The notes below the pieces were generated by a model. It saw only the letters and a program-made list of their open reading frames with translations, did not search any database and had not been told where the DNA came from. A program made the translations under genes and the position numbers. DNA of 24,338 nucleotides, taken from Acidimicrobiia bacterium. GTDB taxonomy: Bacteria; Actinomycetota; Acidimicrobiia; IMCC26256; PALSA-555. Location of the stretch: positions 1 to 24,338 of the forward strand of contig JAFMJM010000004.1 in the NCBI GenBank assembly GCA_017853455.1, read 5' to 3'. Below, piece by piece: positions 6,194-13,880 of the stretch. Every line of letters starts with the position of its first letter. Position 1 is the stretch's first letter.

Positions 6194-7314
6194 GGACGGG
6201 CGAGCGCCGTGGGCAGGTCGGCGAACTTCACCACCTCGCAGGTCGGCGTGGCGATCTCACCCTCGGGCAGGAAGAACCGGAAGAACATCGTGCCGAGATT
6301 GCGCCCCTCGGTGTCGATCCAGTTGGGGTGGCCCGGGTCGGCGTGCGCCAGCACGAGCGTGAACCCGCCGTCGGGGTCGAGGGTCGTGTTGGCCCGGTTG
6401 CGACTCACCTGCCGGTTGACGTAGTCGTACATCTGCGACCAGCGGTTCCAGAGGCACAGGTTGGCGAACCGGCACTCGGGCCAGCGGCCGCGCACGACCA
6501 GGGCCTCGTCGTCGCCGATCAGGTAGGGCGCCATGGCGTAGGCGGCGTCGAACGCGGCGAACGCCATGTTGCCCGGCACCACCGGCGGACGGAACTCGTT
6601 GGGCACGCGCGACACGAACGGGATGTCGACGCTCGGGTCGGGACCCGGGTTGTCGACCGTCTTGGTGCGCACGTGGTTGACCACCCGCTGGAGGGCGGCG
6701 GCAACCCGGTCGTCGCCCCAGCGCGGCGGGGCCGGCGGTCGCTCGACGCACTCGATCGAGAGCGGGATGTGCAGGGTCTGCGACGCCGACGAGGAGTGCG
6801 GCCACTCGAAGTAGTGGCGGGTGGTGATCCGGCCCCCGTCGTCGGGGATCGCCAGCCAGTTGCGCTCCTGGGCCGGTCCGCCGAGGCGGATCTCGTAGCT
6901 GCCGTCGGCCGCGACGTCGATGTCGTCGTCACGCAGCACCCCGGAGGTGTGGGTGGCGTACGAACCGTCGGCGGCCCCGGCCTCCATCGTGAACGACGTG
7001 TAGACGGCCCCGGCCAGGTTGCCCCGCACCACGTACTCGTGCCCCGGCGCGACGGGGGTCTCGTAGTAGAGGGCGTCGGAGTTGTCGCCCGTGAACGACC
7101 GGGTGGGCGACACGATCCGGTTGAACACCGGCCGCTCCGGGTCGAACTCCTGGTGGGAGTAGAGGGCGCTCTGGAGGATGTGGGTGAGGTTGCGGAACCC
7201 CTCGGCGACGTCGTCGTCGGTCATGGCCGGTCCCGGCACGACCCACTCGTCGGCGGCCTGGCGCAGCAGCGCCAGCAACTCGTCGAACTTGGCACGGGAC
7301 TGCAGCTCGCCCAC
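6190..7314 (-). CDS. DUF1214 domain-containing protein
   Basis: A 374-residue protein, probably the first gene of the long minus-strand operon. Its C-terminal ~110 residues match the DUF1214 pattern (WPECRFANLCLWNRW..., LAHADPGHPNWIDT, GTMFFRFFLPEG). The N-terminal part resembles other actinobacterial DUF1214 proteins of unknown activity. The GTG at 7314 is chosen because GGAGGGAG lies four bases upstream (7319-7326); an in-frame extension to 7395 lacks such a site. No signal peptide seen. Function unknown. Homologues are often found near lipid or steroid catabolic genes, which fits the adjacent crotonase better than it fits the peptides. Confidence 0.85.
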   Translation of the reverse strand: MGELQSRAKFDELLALLRQAADEWVVPGPAMTDDDVAEGFRNLTHILQSALYSHQEFDPERPVFNRIVSPTRSFTGDNSDALYYETPVAPGHEYVVRGNLAGAVYTSFTMEAGAADGSYATHTSGVLRDDDIDVAADGSYEIRLGGPAQERNWLAIPDDGGRITTRHYFEWPHSSSASQTLHIPLSIECVERPPAPPRWGDDRVAAALQRVVNHVRTKTVDNPGPDPSVDIPFVSRVPNEFRPPVVPGNMAFAAFDAAYAMAPYLIGDDEALVVRGRWPECRFANLCLWNRWSQMYDYVNRQVSRNRANTTLDPDGGFTLVLAHADPGHPNWIDTEGRNLGTMFFRFFLPEGEIATPTCEVVKFADLPTALARP

Positions 7315-7414
7315 GGGGCTCCCTCCATCGGTCGGGGCGCCATTGTCGCCCAGTCGGTGCTGCGGTGCACACCGCCGAGCCGGGTCTGCCGTCACGTCCG
7401 CGCCAGCATGGGTA

Positions 7415-7431
7415 CTAGCACTCGATGCTAG
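7415..7431. promoter_or_regulatory. Palindromic operator of the toxin-antitoxin pair
   Basis: A perfect inverted repeat, CTAGCA-CTCGA-TGCTAG, 12 bases before the antitoxin start. Its right arm overlaps a TANNNT -10 element (TAGCGT, 7429-7434) that ends eight bases before the ATG. Type II antitoxins usually repress their own operon by binding such palindromes, so this is the likely operator. Confidence 0.65.
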
Positions 7432-7434
7432 CGT
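7429..7434 (+). promoter_or_regulatory. Putative -10 element for leaderless antitoxin mRNA
   Basis: TAGCGT fits the actinobacterial TANNNT -10 and ends eight bases before the antitoxin ATG at 7443. There is no Shine-Dalgarno sequence in between. This is the spacing of a leaderless transcript. It overlaps the palindrome at 7415-7431. Predicted from pattern only. Confidence 0.45.
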
Positions 7435-7442
7435 CGACGTCC

Positions 7443-7652
7443 ATGGCCACCACCCGAACGACCTTCACCCTCGACGACACCCTCGCCGAGCAGGCCCGGC
7501 GCCTGGGCGTGAACGTCTCGGCCGCCGCGCGTGACGGGGTGGCGGCGGCCGTCCGGGCGGCGTTGGCCCGGGCCGACCGCGAGGCGTACCTCCGGACGCC
7601 CGAGACGGTCGACCCGTTCTGGGACGAGGCCCGCGCCTGGGGCGACCAGTGA
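7443..7652 (+). CDS. CcdA-like antitoxin
   Basis: A 69-residue protein. The N-terminus (RTTFTLDDTLAEQARRLGVN) is a ribbon-helix-helix DNA-binding segment. The rest is an Ala/Arg-rich helix and an acidic C-terminal tail (TPETVDPFWDEARAWGDQ), the part that usually blocks the toxin. The ATG at 7443 is preferred to an earlier start at 7425 because it begins directly at the conserved strand and fits the leaderless promoter. The stop overlaps the toxin GTG (GTGA), giving coupled translation. Type II antitoxin and autorepressor by family and context. Confidence 0.83.
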   Translation: MATTRTTFTLDDTLAEQARRLGVNVSAAARDGVAAAVRAALARADREAYLRTPETVDPFWDEARAWGDQ

Positions 7653-7957
7653 ACCGGGGCGAGGTGTGGCTGGCCCACGTCGGCCGCAAGCGTCGACCGG
7701 TCCTGGTCCTGACCCGCACCGAGGTGATCGACGTCCGGGCCCTCGTCACCGTCGCCGAGGTCTCGACCACCCGACGTGGCCTCGCCGCCGAGGTCGTGCT
7801 CGACCCCTCGTCCGTCGGCCTCGACCGCGAGTGCGTCGTCAACTGCGACGGCATCCACACCGTCCCGCGCGCCGCGCTCTCCGACCGGGTCGGCACCCTC
7901 GACGACGCCGTCCTGGCGGAGGTGTGCACCGCCCTGCGCTACGCCGTCGGCTGCTGA
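7649..7957 (+). CDS. MazF/PemK-family toxin
   Basis: A 102-residue toxin of the MazF/PemK (CcdB-like fold) family. It begins with the typical NRGEVWLAHVGRKRRPVLVLTR, and a VSTTRRGLAAEVVL strand and an NCDGIHTVPRAAL segment follow. MazF-type proteins are usually sequence-specific endoribonucleases that halt translation. Start GTG at 7649 overlaps the antitoxin stop. The gene ends 16 bases before the convergent SDR gene. Length and motifs are intact, so it is probably functional. Pairing of a MazF-fold toxin with a CcdA-like antitoxin is common in actinobacteria. Confidence 0.86.
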   Translation: MNRGEVWLAHVGRKRRPVLVLTRTEVIDVRALVTVAEVSTTRRGLAAEVVLDPSSVGLDRECVVNCDGIHTVPRAALSDRVGTLDDAVLAEVCTALRYAVGC

Positions 7958-7973
7958 CCGCTCCCCGAAGAGT

Positions 7974-8753
7974 TCAGAGGGTGTCGAAGCCCGGGAGGTG
8001 GCTGCCGGCCGAGTGGCCGCCGTCGACCGGCAGGTCGATGCCGGTCACGAAGCCCGACTGGTCGGAGGCGAGGTAGACCACGGCCCGGGCGATCTCGTCG
8101 AGGTCGGCCTCCCGGGGGATGCCCCGGTCGGCGAGGTAGTGGGTGAGCCCGTCGCCGAGCGCGGCGAGCCCACCGCCCCACGGGGCGAACATCGCCGGGT
8201 TCCCACCGGCCGGACACACCGTGTTGACCCGGATGCCCACGCGGCCGAGCTCGAGCGCCAGCGACTTGGTCAGCCCGCGGAGGCCCCACTTGCTCGCCGA
8301 ATAGGCCGAGAGGCCGTTCATGCCGATCAGGGCGTCGAGCGAGGCGACGTTGACGATCGACCCGCCACCACCGGCGGCCATGAACGGGGCGACGGCCCGC
8401 ACGCCGAGGTGCGCACCCACGAGGTTGACGTCGAGCACGCGGCGCAGGGTGTCGCCGTCGGTGGCGTCGATCCCACCGATGTGGAGGATGGCCGCGTTGT
8501 TGACCAGGACGTCGATGCGCCCGTGGCGCGCCACGGTCCGCTCCACCAGCACCGTCCAGCCGGCCTCGTCGGTCACGTCGAGGTGTGCATACGCGGCCCG
8601 GTCACCGAGTCCCTCCGCCGTGGCCGCTCCCCCGACGTCGTCGACGTCGACGAGCACCACCGACGCACCCTCGGCCACGAACCGCCGGGCGATCGCCGCA
8701 CCCGTGCCCCGGGCACCGCCCGTCACCACCGCCACCTTGCCGTCGAGGAGCAC
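7974..8753 (-). CDS. SDR-family NAD(P)-dependent oxidoreductase
   Basis: A classical short-chain dehydrogenase of 259 residues. It has TGGARGTG at 11-18 (dinucleotide binding), NNAA at 85-88, and catalytic S138, Y151 and K155 (YSASK). The acidic residue after the second strand (VLVDVDD) suggests a preference for NAD(H). The C-terminal FVTGIDLPVDGGH is typical. The GTG at 8753 gives the usual MLLDGKVAVVTGG start; GTGs at 8771 and 8780 would add 6 or 9 residues. Divergent from the lipoprotein gene at 8895. Substrate (alcohol, hydroxysteroid or similar) cannot be told from sequence. Confidence 0.9.
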   Translation of the reverse strand: MLLDGKVAVVTGGARGTGAAIARRFVAEGASVVLVDVDDVGGAATAEGLGDRAAYAHLDVTDEAGWTVLVERTVARHGRIDVLVNNAAILHIGGIDATDGDTLRRVLDVNLVGAHLGVRAVAPFMAAGGGGSIVNVASLDALIGMNGLSAYSASKWGLRGLTKSLALELGRVGIRVNTVCPAGGNPAMFAPWGGGLAALGDGLTHYLADRGIPREADLDEIARAVVYLASDQSGFVTGIDLPVDGGHSAGSHLPGFDTL

Positions 8754-8811
8754 GGCAGCAGCCTGGCACACCCGCCTCACCGGGCGCGCCCGGTCCGGGG
8801 CGGATCCTGGA

Positions 8812-8817
8812 TATCCT
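8812..8817 (+). promoter_or_regulatory. Putative -10 element upstream of lipoprotein 1
   Basis: TATCCT in the 141-base divergent region between the SDR and lipoprotein genes, 77 bases before the lipoprotein ATG. No convincing -35 was seen. Weak prediction. Confidence 0.25.
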
Positions 8818-8894
8818 CAGCCCGTTCCGACACCGTTCCGGTCCGTCTGGAAGACCGGTGACGTCGCACCCGGTGCATCCGGGGAGGAGTTTCG

Positions 8895-9407
8895 ATGGGG
8901 CAGTCGTCACACCCGTCCGGCCGCAGACGGCACCCGCTCACGTCGGCCGTCCTGGCCGCCGCCCTGGTCGGCCTGCTCGCCCTCGCCGCCTGCGGCGGTT
9001 CGAGCGACACGTCGTCGTCCGCGCCCGACCAGAAGGTCGAGCGCAAGGCCGGCAGGTACATGGATTCAGTCGCCGTGAGGATCAAGAACGACCGGTCGAG
9101 TTCGATCTGGGTCGACAAGACGGACGAGAACGGCAACGTGTACGAGACGTTCTTCGTCGGGCTCTACGGGTTCGCTGCCAAGATCGACTCCGACAACCCG
9201 CATTTCGTCGTCCGGGTCGGAGACGGAGCCTCGTTCAAGGTCGAGGCCGGAAATGGCTTGCTCCACGTATGGCTGTCGATCAACGGCGAGGAACACAATT
9301 TCGCCGAAGGCAGGGTCGAGAACTTCAAGGCGGCGGGCGTCAACGTCCAGGTCAAGCGTGAGAAGGATGAAAACGGCTCCAAAGTCTTCCAACTCACCCT
9401 CACCTGA
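8895..9407 (+). CDS. Secreted lipoprotein 1, function unknown
   Basis: A 170-residue lipoprotein. The basic N-region (GRRRH), hydrophobic stretch and lipobox LAAC give acylation at C33. The mature part is Ser-rich and then beta-rich, with many Asp, Glu and Asn residues (VERKAGRYMDSVAVRIKND, TDENGNVYETFF, NGEEHNF). GGGGAGGAG lies upstream of the ATG, which fixes the start. It shares the VERKAG block just after the Ser-rich linker and a later GxSF...N...W...NG block with the lipoprotein at 10488-11051, so the two are paralogues. Exposed on the outer face of the membrane; no enzyme motif seen. Confidence 0.85.
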   Translation: MGQSSHPSGRRRHPLTSAVLAAALVGLLALAACGGSSDTSSSAPDQKVERKAGRYMDSVAVRIKNDRSSSIWVDKTDENGNVYETFFVGLYGFAAKIDSDNPHFVVRVGDGASFKVEAGNGLLHVWLSINGEEHNFAEGRVENFKAAGVNVQVKREKDENGSKVFQLTLT

Positions 9408-9413
9408 CCGACG

Positions 9414-9428
9414 CCGGGCACTGCCCGG
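9414..9428 (+). terminator. Hairpin after lipoprotein 1
   Basis: CCGGGC-ACT-GCCCGG, six base pairs with a three-base loop, nine bases after the lipoprotein stop codon and before the convergent permease gene. No T tract follows, which is common in high-GC actinobacteria. Confidence 0.45.
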
Positions 9429-9500
9429 AGGACCCGCGCGGCCGAGGTGCTGCTCGCGAGTCGGGAACGGCGTCGTCTCGCGTCGCCGGCGGTTCGTCGG

Positions 9501-10283
9501 TCAGCGCAGCCGGATGGCGAGGACCACCGCACACACGATGCCGAAGACGCCGACGGTCCGCCGCAGGACCTCGGGCCGGAGCCGTCGAGCCGCGCGGGAT
9601 CCGCTCCAGCCGCCGAGCGCCGTGAGCGGTGCCATGACGAGCACGATCCCCCACTGGACCGGGCCGAACAATGCGAACACGATCACGGCCACGCCGTTGA
9701 TGGCGAACTGGAGCACGTTCTTCAGTGCGTTGAGCCGCTGCAGGTGGTCGGTCATGGCGATGCCGAGCGTGGCCAGCAGCACGACCCCGAGCACGCCGCC
9801 GAAGTAGCCCCCGTAGATCGTCGCCAGGAACACGCCGACGGCGACGAGGACCCGTCGCTCCCCCGCCCGCGCCTCCCCGGTGCGGGGATGGGGACGCTGC
9901 AGTCTGCGTTGCAGCCGGGGCTGGGCGAGGAGCAGGAGTGACGCGCCGAGCACGAGGAACGGGACGATCACGCCGAAGACCCGCTTGGAGGTGACTAGGA
10001 GGAGCGTGGCCCCGATCGACGCTCCGAGCAACACGACCGGGAGGAGTCGGCGGACGGTGGCCGACTGCCCGTCGAGTTCACGGCGGTACCCGGCGATCCC
10101 TCCCGCGTAGCCCGGACCGAGCGCCACGGTGTTGGTGACGTTGGCCGACACCACGGGCAGACCGACGGCGACCAGCGCCGGGAAGGTGAGCAGCGTGCCG
10201 CCCCCGGCCACGGCGTTGAGCCCGCCGGCCAGGAACGCCACCACGCCCAGCGCGACGAGCTCGACGGCGCTCACGTGGTGCAC
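9501..10283 (-). CDS. TauE/SafE-family membrane permease
   Basis: A 260-residue integral membrane protein with about seven to eight hydrophobic segments. The two half repeats carry the family's GGLNAVAGGGTLLTFPAL and TIYGGYFGGVLGVVLLA motifs. TauE/SafE proteins are thought to export sulfite, organosulfonates or similar anions. The reading frame runs upstream into the tRNA-Val gene, so that part is not coding. GTG at 10283 or 10274 are both possible; neither has a good ribosome site. Substrate unknown; no sulfur gene nearby. Confidence 0.88.
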   Translation of the reverse strand: MHHVSAVELVALGVVAFLAGGLNAVAGGGTLLTFPALVAVGLPVVSANVTNTVALGPGYAGGIAGYRRELDGQSATVRRLLPVVLLGASIGATLLLVTSKRVFGVIVPFLVLGASLLLLAQPRLQRRLQRPHPRTGEARAGERRVLVAVGVFLATIYGGYFGGVLGVVLLATLGIAMTDHLQRLNALKNVLQFAINGVAVIVFALFGPVQWGIVLVMAPLTALGGWSGSRAARRLRPEVLRRTVGVFGIVCAVVLAIRLR

Positions 10284-10320
10284 GGCCGCTGATGGTAGGC
10301 CAACGGAACCGTCGACTCGG

Positions 10321-10394
10321 TGGGCGCTGAGGGACTCGAACCCCCGACCCCCTCGTTGTAAGCGAGGTGCTCTGACCAACTGAGCCAAGCGCCC
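10321..10394 (-). tRNA. tRNA-Val (anticodon TAC)
   Basis: A complete 74-base cloverleaf: acceptor GGGCGCT/AGCGCCC, D-arm GCTC/GAGC, anticodon stem CCTCG/CGAGG with loop CTTACAA, T-loop TTCGAGT and discriminator A. The CCA end is not encoded (CCG follows). It lies upstream of the permease gene on the same strand. Confidence 0.93.
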
Positions 10395-10446
10395 GGGACG
10401 GCGAGGCTAGCCCTCGGCCCGACATCACCACTGGGGTGCCGACAGA

Positions 10447-10452
10447 TAGCGT
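10447..10452 (+). promoter_or_regulatory. Putative -10 element upstream of lipoprotein 2
   Basis: TAGCGT (TANNNT type), 35 bases before the lipoprotein 2 start. The same hexamer is proposed for the antitoxin promoter. No clear -35. Confidence 0.3.
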
Positions 10453-10487
10453 GCGGCCCCGTCAGCACCTCACGAGGAGCCATCCGC

Positions 10488-11051
10488 ATGCCGGGCATCA
10501 CCCCCACGTCCCGTCGCCGCATCCGGCCGATCGGCCTGATGGCCGTCACCCTCCTGGCCGCGCTCGCCCTCACCGCTTGTGGGAGCGGTGCCGAGTACTT
10601 CGGCGTGCGCTCCTCGGCGAAGGGCGCTCCGGATTCGGTCGAGCGCAAGGCCGGGTTGCTCTACGACGGCACGGCCGTGTGCATCTTCAACCGGTCCCGC
10701 GACACCCTTTCGATCACCATCACCGGAAGCGAGGGCGGCCAGGACGGCTACGAAAACGTCAGCGGCACCGACAACTTCGATCCCGACACCCAGCGGTGCA
10801 TGAAGAGCGACACCGTCACCGCCGGGAGTCGTGCGCTCGCCAAGATCACGGTCGCGTCGGGCGAGTCGTTCCAGCTCTCCGGCTTCAATCCGCCCGCTGG
10901 CTTCGGCGATCCCTGGATCGAGGTCAACGGCGACAGCCGGCCACTCGCGGTCGGGAGCACCACCGGCTTCAAGATCGACAAGCACCCGATCCAGGGCGAG
11001 CGCCTTCCCGACGTGAACGGGTGGAAGTTCTTCGTCGCCCGCATCTCCTGA
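10488..11051 (+). CDS. Secreted lipoprotein 2, paralogue of lipoprotein 1
   Basis: A 187-residue lipoprotein: basic N-region (RRRIR), hydrophobic core and lipobox LTAC with C31 as acyl site. The mature protein is beta-rich and has two further cysteines (AVCIFN and TQRCMK) that could form a disulfide. GAGGAG precedes the ATG by seven bases. VERKAG followed by DGTAVCIFN, and a later GESF...N...W...NG block, align with the lipoprotein at 8895-9407. The mannosidase gene begins 34 bases downstream on the same strand, so co-transcription is possible. Function unknown. Confidence 0.83.
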   Translation: MPGITPTSRRRIRPIGLMAVTLLAALALTACGSGAEYFGVRSSAKGAPDSVERKAGLLYDGTAVCIFNRSRDTLSITITGSEGGQDGYENVSGTDNFDPDTQRCMKSDTVTAGSRALAKITVASGESFQLSGFNPPAGFGDPWIEVNGDSRPLAVGSTTGFKIDKHPIQGERLPDVNGWKFFVARIS

Positions 11052-11085
11052 CGGGCGCACGCAGCACTCGACCGGGAGCCACCCA

Positions 11086-13689
11086 GTGACCGCCGCCGTC
11101 CTGATCGTCTCGCACACCCACTGGGACCGTGAGTGGTACCGGACGTTCGAGGTGTTCCGGGCCCGGATGGTCGACGCCGTCGACCGGGTGCTCGACCTGC
11201 TCGACGCCGACCCCGGCTGGGCGTTCCTGCTCGACGGGCAGGCGGTGATCGCCGAGGACTATCTGGAGATCCGGCCCTCCCAGCGTGAGCGCCTCGTCGG
11301 GCACGTGCGCGCCGGTCGCCTCGGGATCGGGCCGTGGTACGTGCAGCCCGACTCGCTCCTGCCGTCCGGGGAGAGCCACGTGCGCAACCTGCTCGAGGGC
11401 CGGGCCGTCGCCGACGCGCTCGGCGGCTCGTCGGCGGTGGCGTACGCCCCCGACTCGTTCGGGCACCCGGCCCAGTTCCCCCAGATCTTCGCCGGGTTCG
11501 GACTGGGCCCGTTCGTGCACTGGCGCGGCAACGGCGACGAGATCGACGCGCTGGGCGCGGTCCACACGTGGCGGGCCCCCGACGGCTCGGAGGTGGGCGT
11601 CTACACGCTGTTGCGCGGCTACTTCTCGGGTGCCCACCTCCCCGACGACCCCGAGGCGGCCGCGACCGCGCTCGCCGGCATCGTCGAGGGCTTCGGGCCG
11701 GTCGAGCGCGCCCCCGTGGTGGTGATGAACGGCGTCGACCATGCCTTCCCGCAGGCCGGGACCGGCGCCGCCGCGGCGCTCCTCACCGAGCGCACCGGTG
11801 CGTCGGTGACCCGGGGCCTCCTCGACCACCTCCGCACCGCCGTCGATCCCTCCGATCGGCCGGTGCACGAAGGCGAGCTGCTCGGCGGTCGCCTGGCAAA
11901 TCTGCTCCCCGGGGTGTGGTCGGCCCGACTCTGGATCAAGCAGGCCGACCGGCGGGCCGAGGCGGCGTTCGTCGGTCGGGCCGAGCCGGCGGCTGCGCTC
12001 GGTCGCCTGGTGGGCCTGCCCGACGAGCAGCCCGCCCTGCGCCTCGCCCGCCGGGCCCTGCTCGTCAACCAGGCGCACGACTCGCTGTGCGGCTGCTCCG
12101 TCGACGAGGTGCACCGCCAGATGCGCGGCCGGTTCGCGACCGCGACCGAGTTGGCCGAGCAGACCGCAGCCCGGGTGCTCGGCCGTCTTGCCGGTCAGGA
12201 CCTCGAGCGGGCCACGCCGCGCACCACCACACTCGACCTCGCCGTGTGGAACCCCACTCCGCAGCGTCGCACCGACGTCGTGCGCATCCCCGTCGACGGC
12301 CTGCCGCTCTACCGCATCGCCTGGAACGCCGTCGACACCCACCCGCTCGTGAGCGCCGCCGCCGGTCCGGGCGGCTACACCGTCGACGGCCGCCCGGTGC
12401 GGGTGGTCGAGGACCCCGACCCCGACCGCGTGCGCATGACCGAGGGCGCTCCCCCGCTCGTCGCCGAGGTGGTGGTCGACGTGCCCGCCTGCGGCTGGGC
12501 ACCGCTCCACCTCGCGCCGGCCGACCGGGTACCCGACGTCGTCGACGACGGACGCTCCATCGCCAACGGCACGCTCACCCTCGAGGCCGACGACGACGGG
12601 ACGTGCACCCTCACCACGCACGGCCGCCGGTACTCCGGTCTCGGCGTGCTCGACGAGTGCGGCGACCACGGCGACACCTACGACGCCGATCCCCTCGTCG
12701 ATCCCCGCGGCGCGGCGCTGCAATCGGTGTACGTGGAACGGCAGCGGCACCCGTCGGGGATCGAGCGGCTCACCGTGACCCGCACCTACTCCGTGCCCGC
12801 CGGGCTCACCGACGACGGCACCGCCCGGCGCGCCGACACCGTGCCGCTCACCCTCACGGTCGAGGCCCGCCTCGCCCCCGGCGTCGACCGGGTCGACCTG
12901 ACGGCGACCCTCGCCACCGACGCCCACGACCTGCGGGTGCGCCTCGGCTTCCCGTCCGGCGCGCCCGTGACCCGGTTCCGGGCCGCCACCACGTGCGACG
13001 TCGCCGAACGCACCCTCGAGCCGGTCCCCCACCACGGTTGGTGGCACGACCCGCCCGCGACCTTCCCCCACCAGGGGTGGATCGAGGCCCACGGCCTGGT
13101 GGTGGGCGCGCCCGGCCTGCCCGAGGGCGAGGTGACGCCCGACGGCACGATCCTGGTCACGCTGCGGCGCGCCGTGGGTTGGCTCAGCCGCGAGTCGCTG
13201 GCCACCCGGCCCATCAGCGCCGGGCCGGCGTTGCGCACCCCCGGCGCCCAGTGCACCGGGACGAGCGTCGCCAACCTCACGCTGCGGGTCGCAGCGCCCG
13301 GCGCCGACGCCGGCCTGGTGGCGGCCACCGCCCGGGCCGACGAGCTCGGGCTGTGGGCCGTGCCCGCCGGGCCCACCCCGCTCGTGCCGGCCGCCACCGA
13401 CCTGGTGGGCGTGGAGCCCGCCAGGATCGGCTGCTCGGCCCTCAAGCCGGCCGACGACGGCGACGGCGTGGTGCTGCGCCTCGCCAACCCCACCGATCAC
13501 ACCGTGACGGCCACCGCGACCTTCCACCCCACGCTCGGGATCACCGGGGCGGCGGCGGTGCGCCTCGACGAGACGCCCACCGAACACCCAGCCGTGGAGA
13601 CGACCACGGCACCGGACGGCGCCCTCGTCGTCACCGTCGGGGTCGGCGCCCACGGGCTCACCACCCTGCGGCTCCGCCCGCGCACCTGA
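11086..13689 (+). CDS. Alpha-mannosidase, glycoside hydrolase family 38
   Basis: An 867-residue GH38 enzyme that removes alpha-mannosyl residues. Zinc ligands H12 and D14 lie in HTHWDREW, the nucleophile D123 in YAPDSFGHPAQ, and H331 in NQAHDSLCGCSVDEVH. The GVDHAFP segment and the long C-terminal beta-domains are as expected. No signal peptide, so it acts in the cytoplasm. The GTG at 11086 starts directly before the first catalytic strand. The coding strand also leaves long frames open on both strands, which are shadows. It may recycle mannose glycans or glycolipids; the lipoprotein upstream could be in the same transcript. Confidence 0.95.
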   Translation: MTAAVLIVSHTHWDREWYRTFEVFRARMVDAVDRVLDLLDADPGWAFLLDGQAVIAEDYLEIRPSQRERLVGHVRAGRLGIGPWYVQPDSLLPSGESHVRNLLEGRAVADALGGSSAVAYAPDSFGHPAQFPQIFAGFGLGPFVHWRGNGDEIDALGAVHTWRAPDGSEVGVYTLLRGYFSGAHLPDDPEAAATALAGIVEGFGPVERAPVVVMNGVDHAFPQAGTGAAAALLTERTGASVTRGLLDHLRTAVDPSDRPVHEGELLGGRLANLLPGVWSARLWIKQADRRAEAAFVGRAEPAAALGRLVGLPDEQPALRLARRALLVNQAHDSLCGCSVDEVHRQMRGRFATATELAEQTAARVLGRLAGQDLERATPRTTTLDLAVWNPTPQRRTDVVRIPVDGLPLYRIAWNAVDTHPLVSAAAGPGGYTVDGRPVRVVEDPDPDRVRMTEGAPPLVAEVVVDVPACGWAPLHLAPADRVPDVVDDGRSIANGTLTLEADDDGTCTLTTHGRRYSGLGVLDECGDHGDTYDADPLVDPRGAALQSVYVERQRHPSGIERLTVTRTYSVPAGLTDDGTARRADTVPLTLTVEARLAPGVDRVDLTATLATDAHDLRVRLGFPSGAPVTRFRAATTCDVAERTLEPVPHHGWWHDPPATFPHQGWIEAHGLVVGAPGLPEGEVTPDGTILVTLRRAVGWLSRESLATRPISAGPALRTPGAQCTGTSVANLTLRVAAPGADAGLVAATARADELGLWAVPAGPTPLVPAATDLVGVEPARIGCSALKPADDGDGVVLRLANPTDHTVTATATFHPTLGITGAAAVRLDETPTEHPAVETTTAPDGALVVTVGVGAHGLTTLRLRPRT

Positions 13690-13704
13690 GCCACTCCGTT
13701 CCGG

Positions 13705-13723
13705 CGGGCGGTCGGGCCGCCCG
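13705..13723 (+). terminator. Hairpin after mannosidase gene
   Basis: CGGGCGG-TCGGG-CCGCCCG, seven base pairs, 15 bases after the mannosidase stop. No T tract. Probable terminator for the plus-strand gene. Confidence 0.5.
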
Positions 13724-13772
13724 TTCGACCGCGGGCAGGCCGGGGCTCGCTCGTCGCGCCGTCGGCGACCGG

Positions 13773-13794
13773 GACCGGGGGGAGTGCCCCGGTC
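13773..13794. terminator. Strong hairpin between convergent mannosidase and WhiB genes
   Basis: GACCGGGG-GGAGTG-CCCCGGTC, eight perfect base pairs and a six-base loop, in the 191-base convergent gap. Could stop transcription from both sides. Confidence 0.5.
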
Positions 13795-13880
13795 GGTCCG
13801 ACGGCGTCGGCGTCACCCCGGCCCGCCCGTCCTGCGGCGAACGGCGGACCGGCGATCCGATGGAGTGCCGGATCGTGCGG

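Noticed and set aside
10284..10388. N-terminal extension of the TauE/SafE gene
   Set aside because: The extension is a translation of the tRNA-Val gene, a well-known artefact.
10969..13653. An 894-codon open frame on the minus strand
   Set aside because: Antisense to the GH38 gene, whose catalytic motifs are all intact on the plus strand; the antisense product is Gly/His/Arg-rich and without domains.
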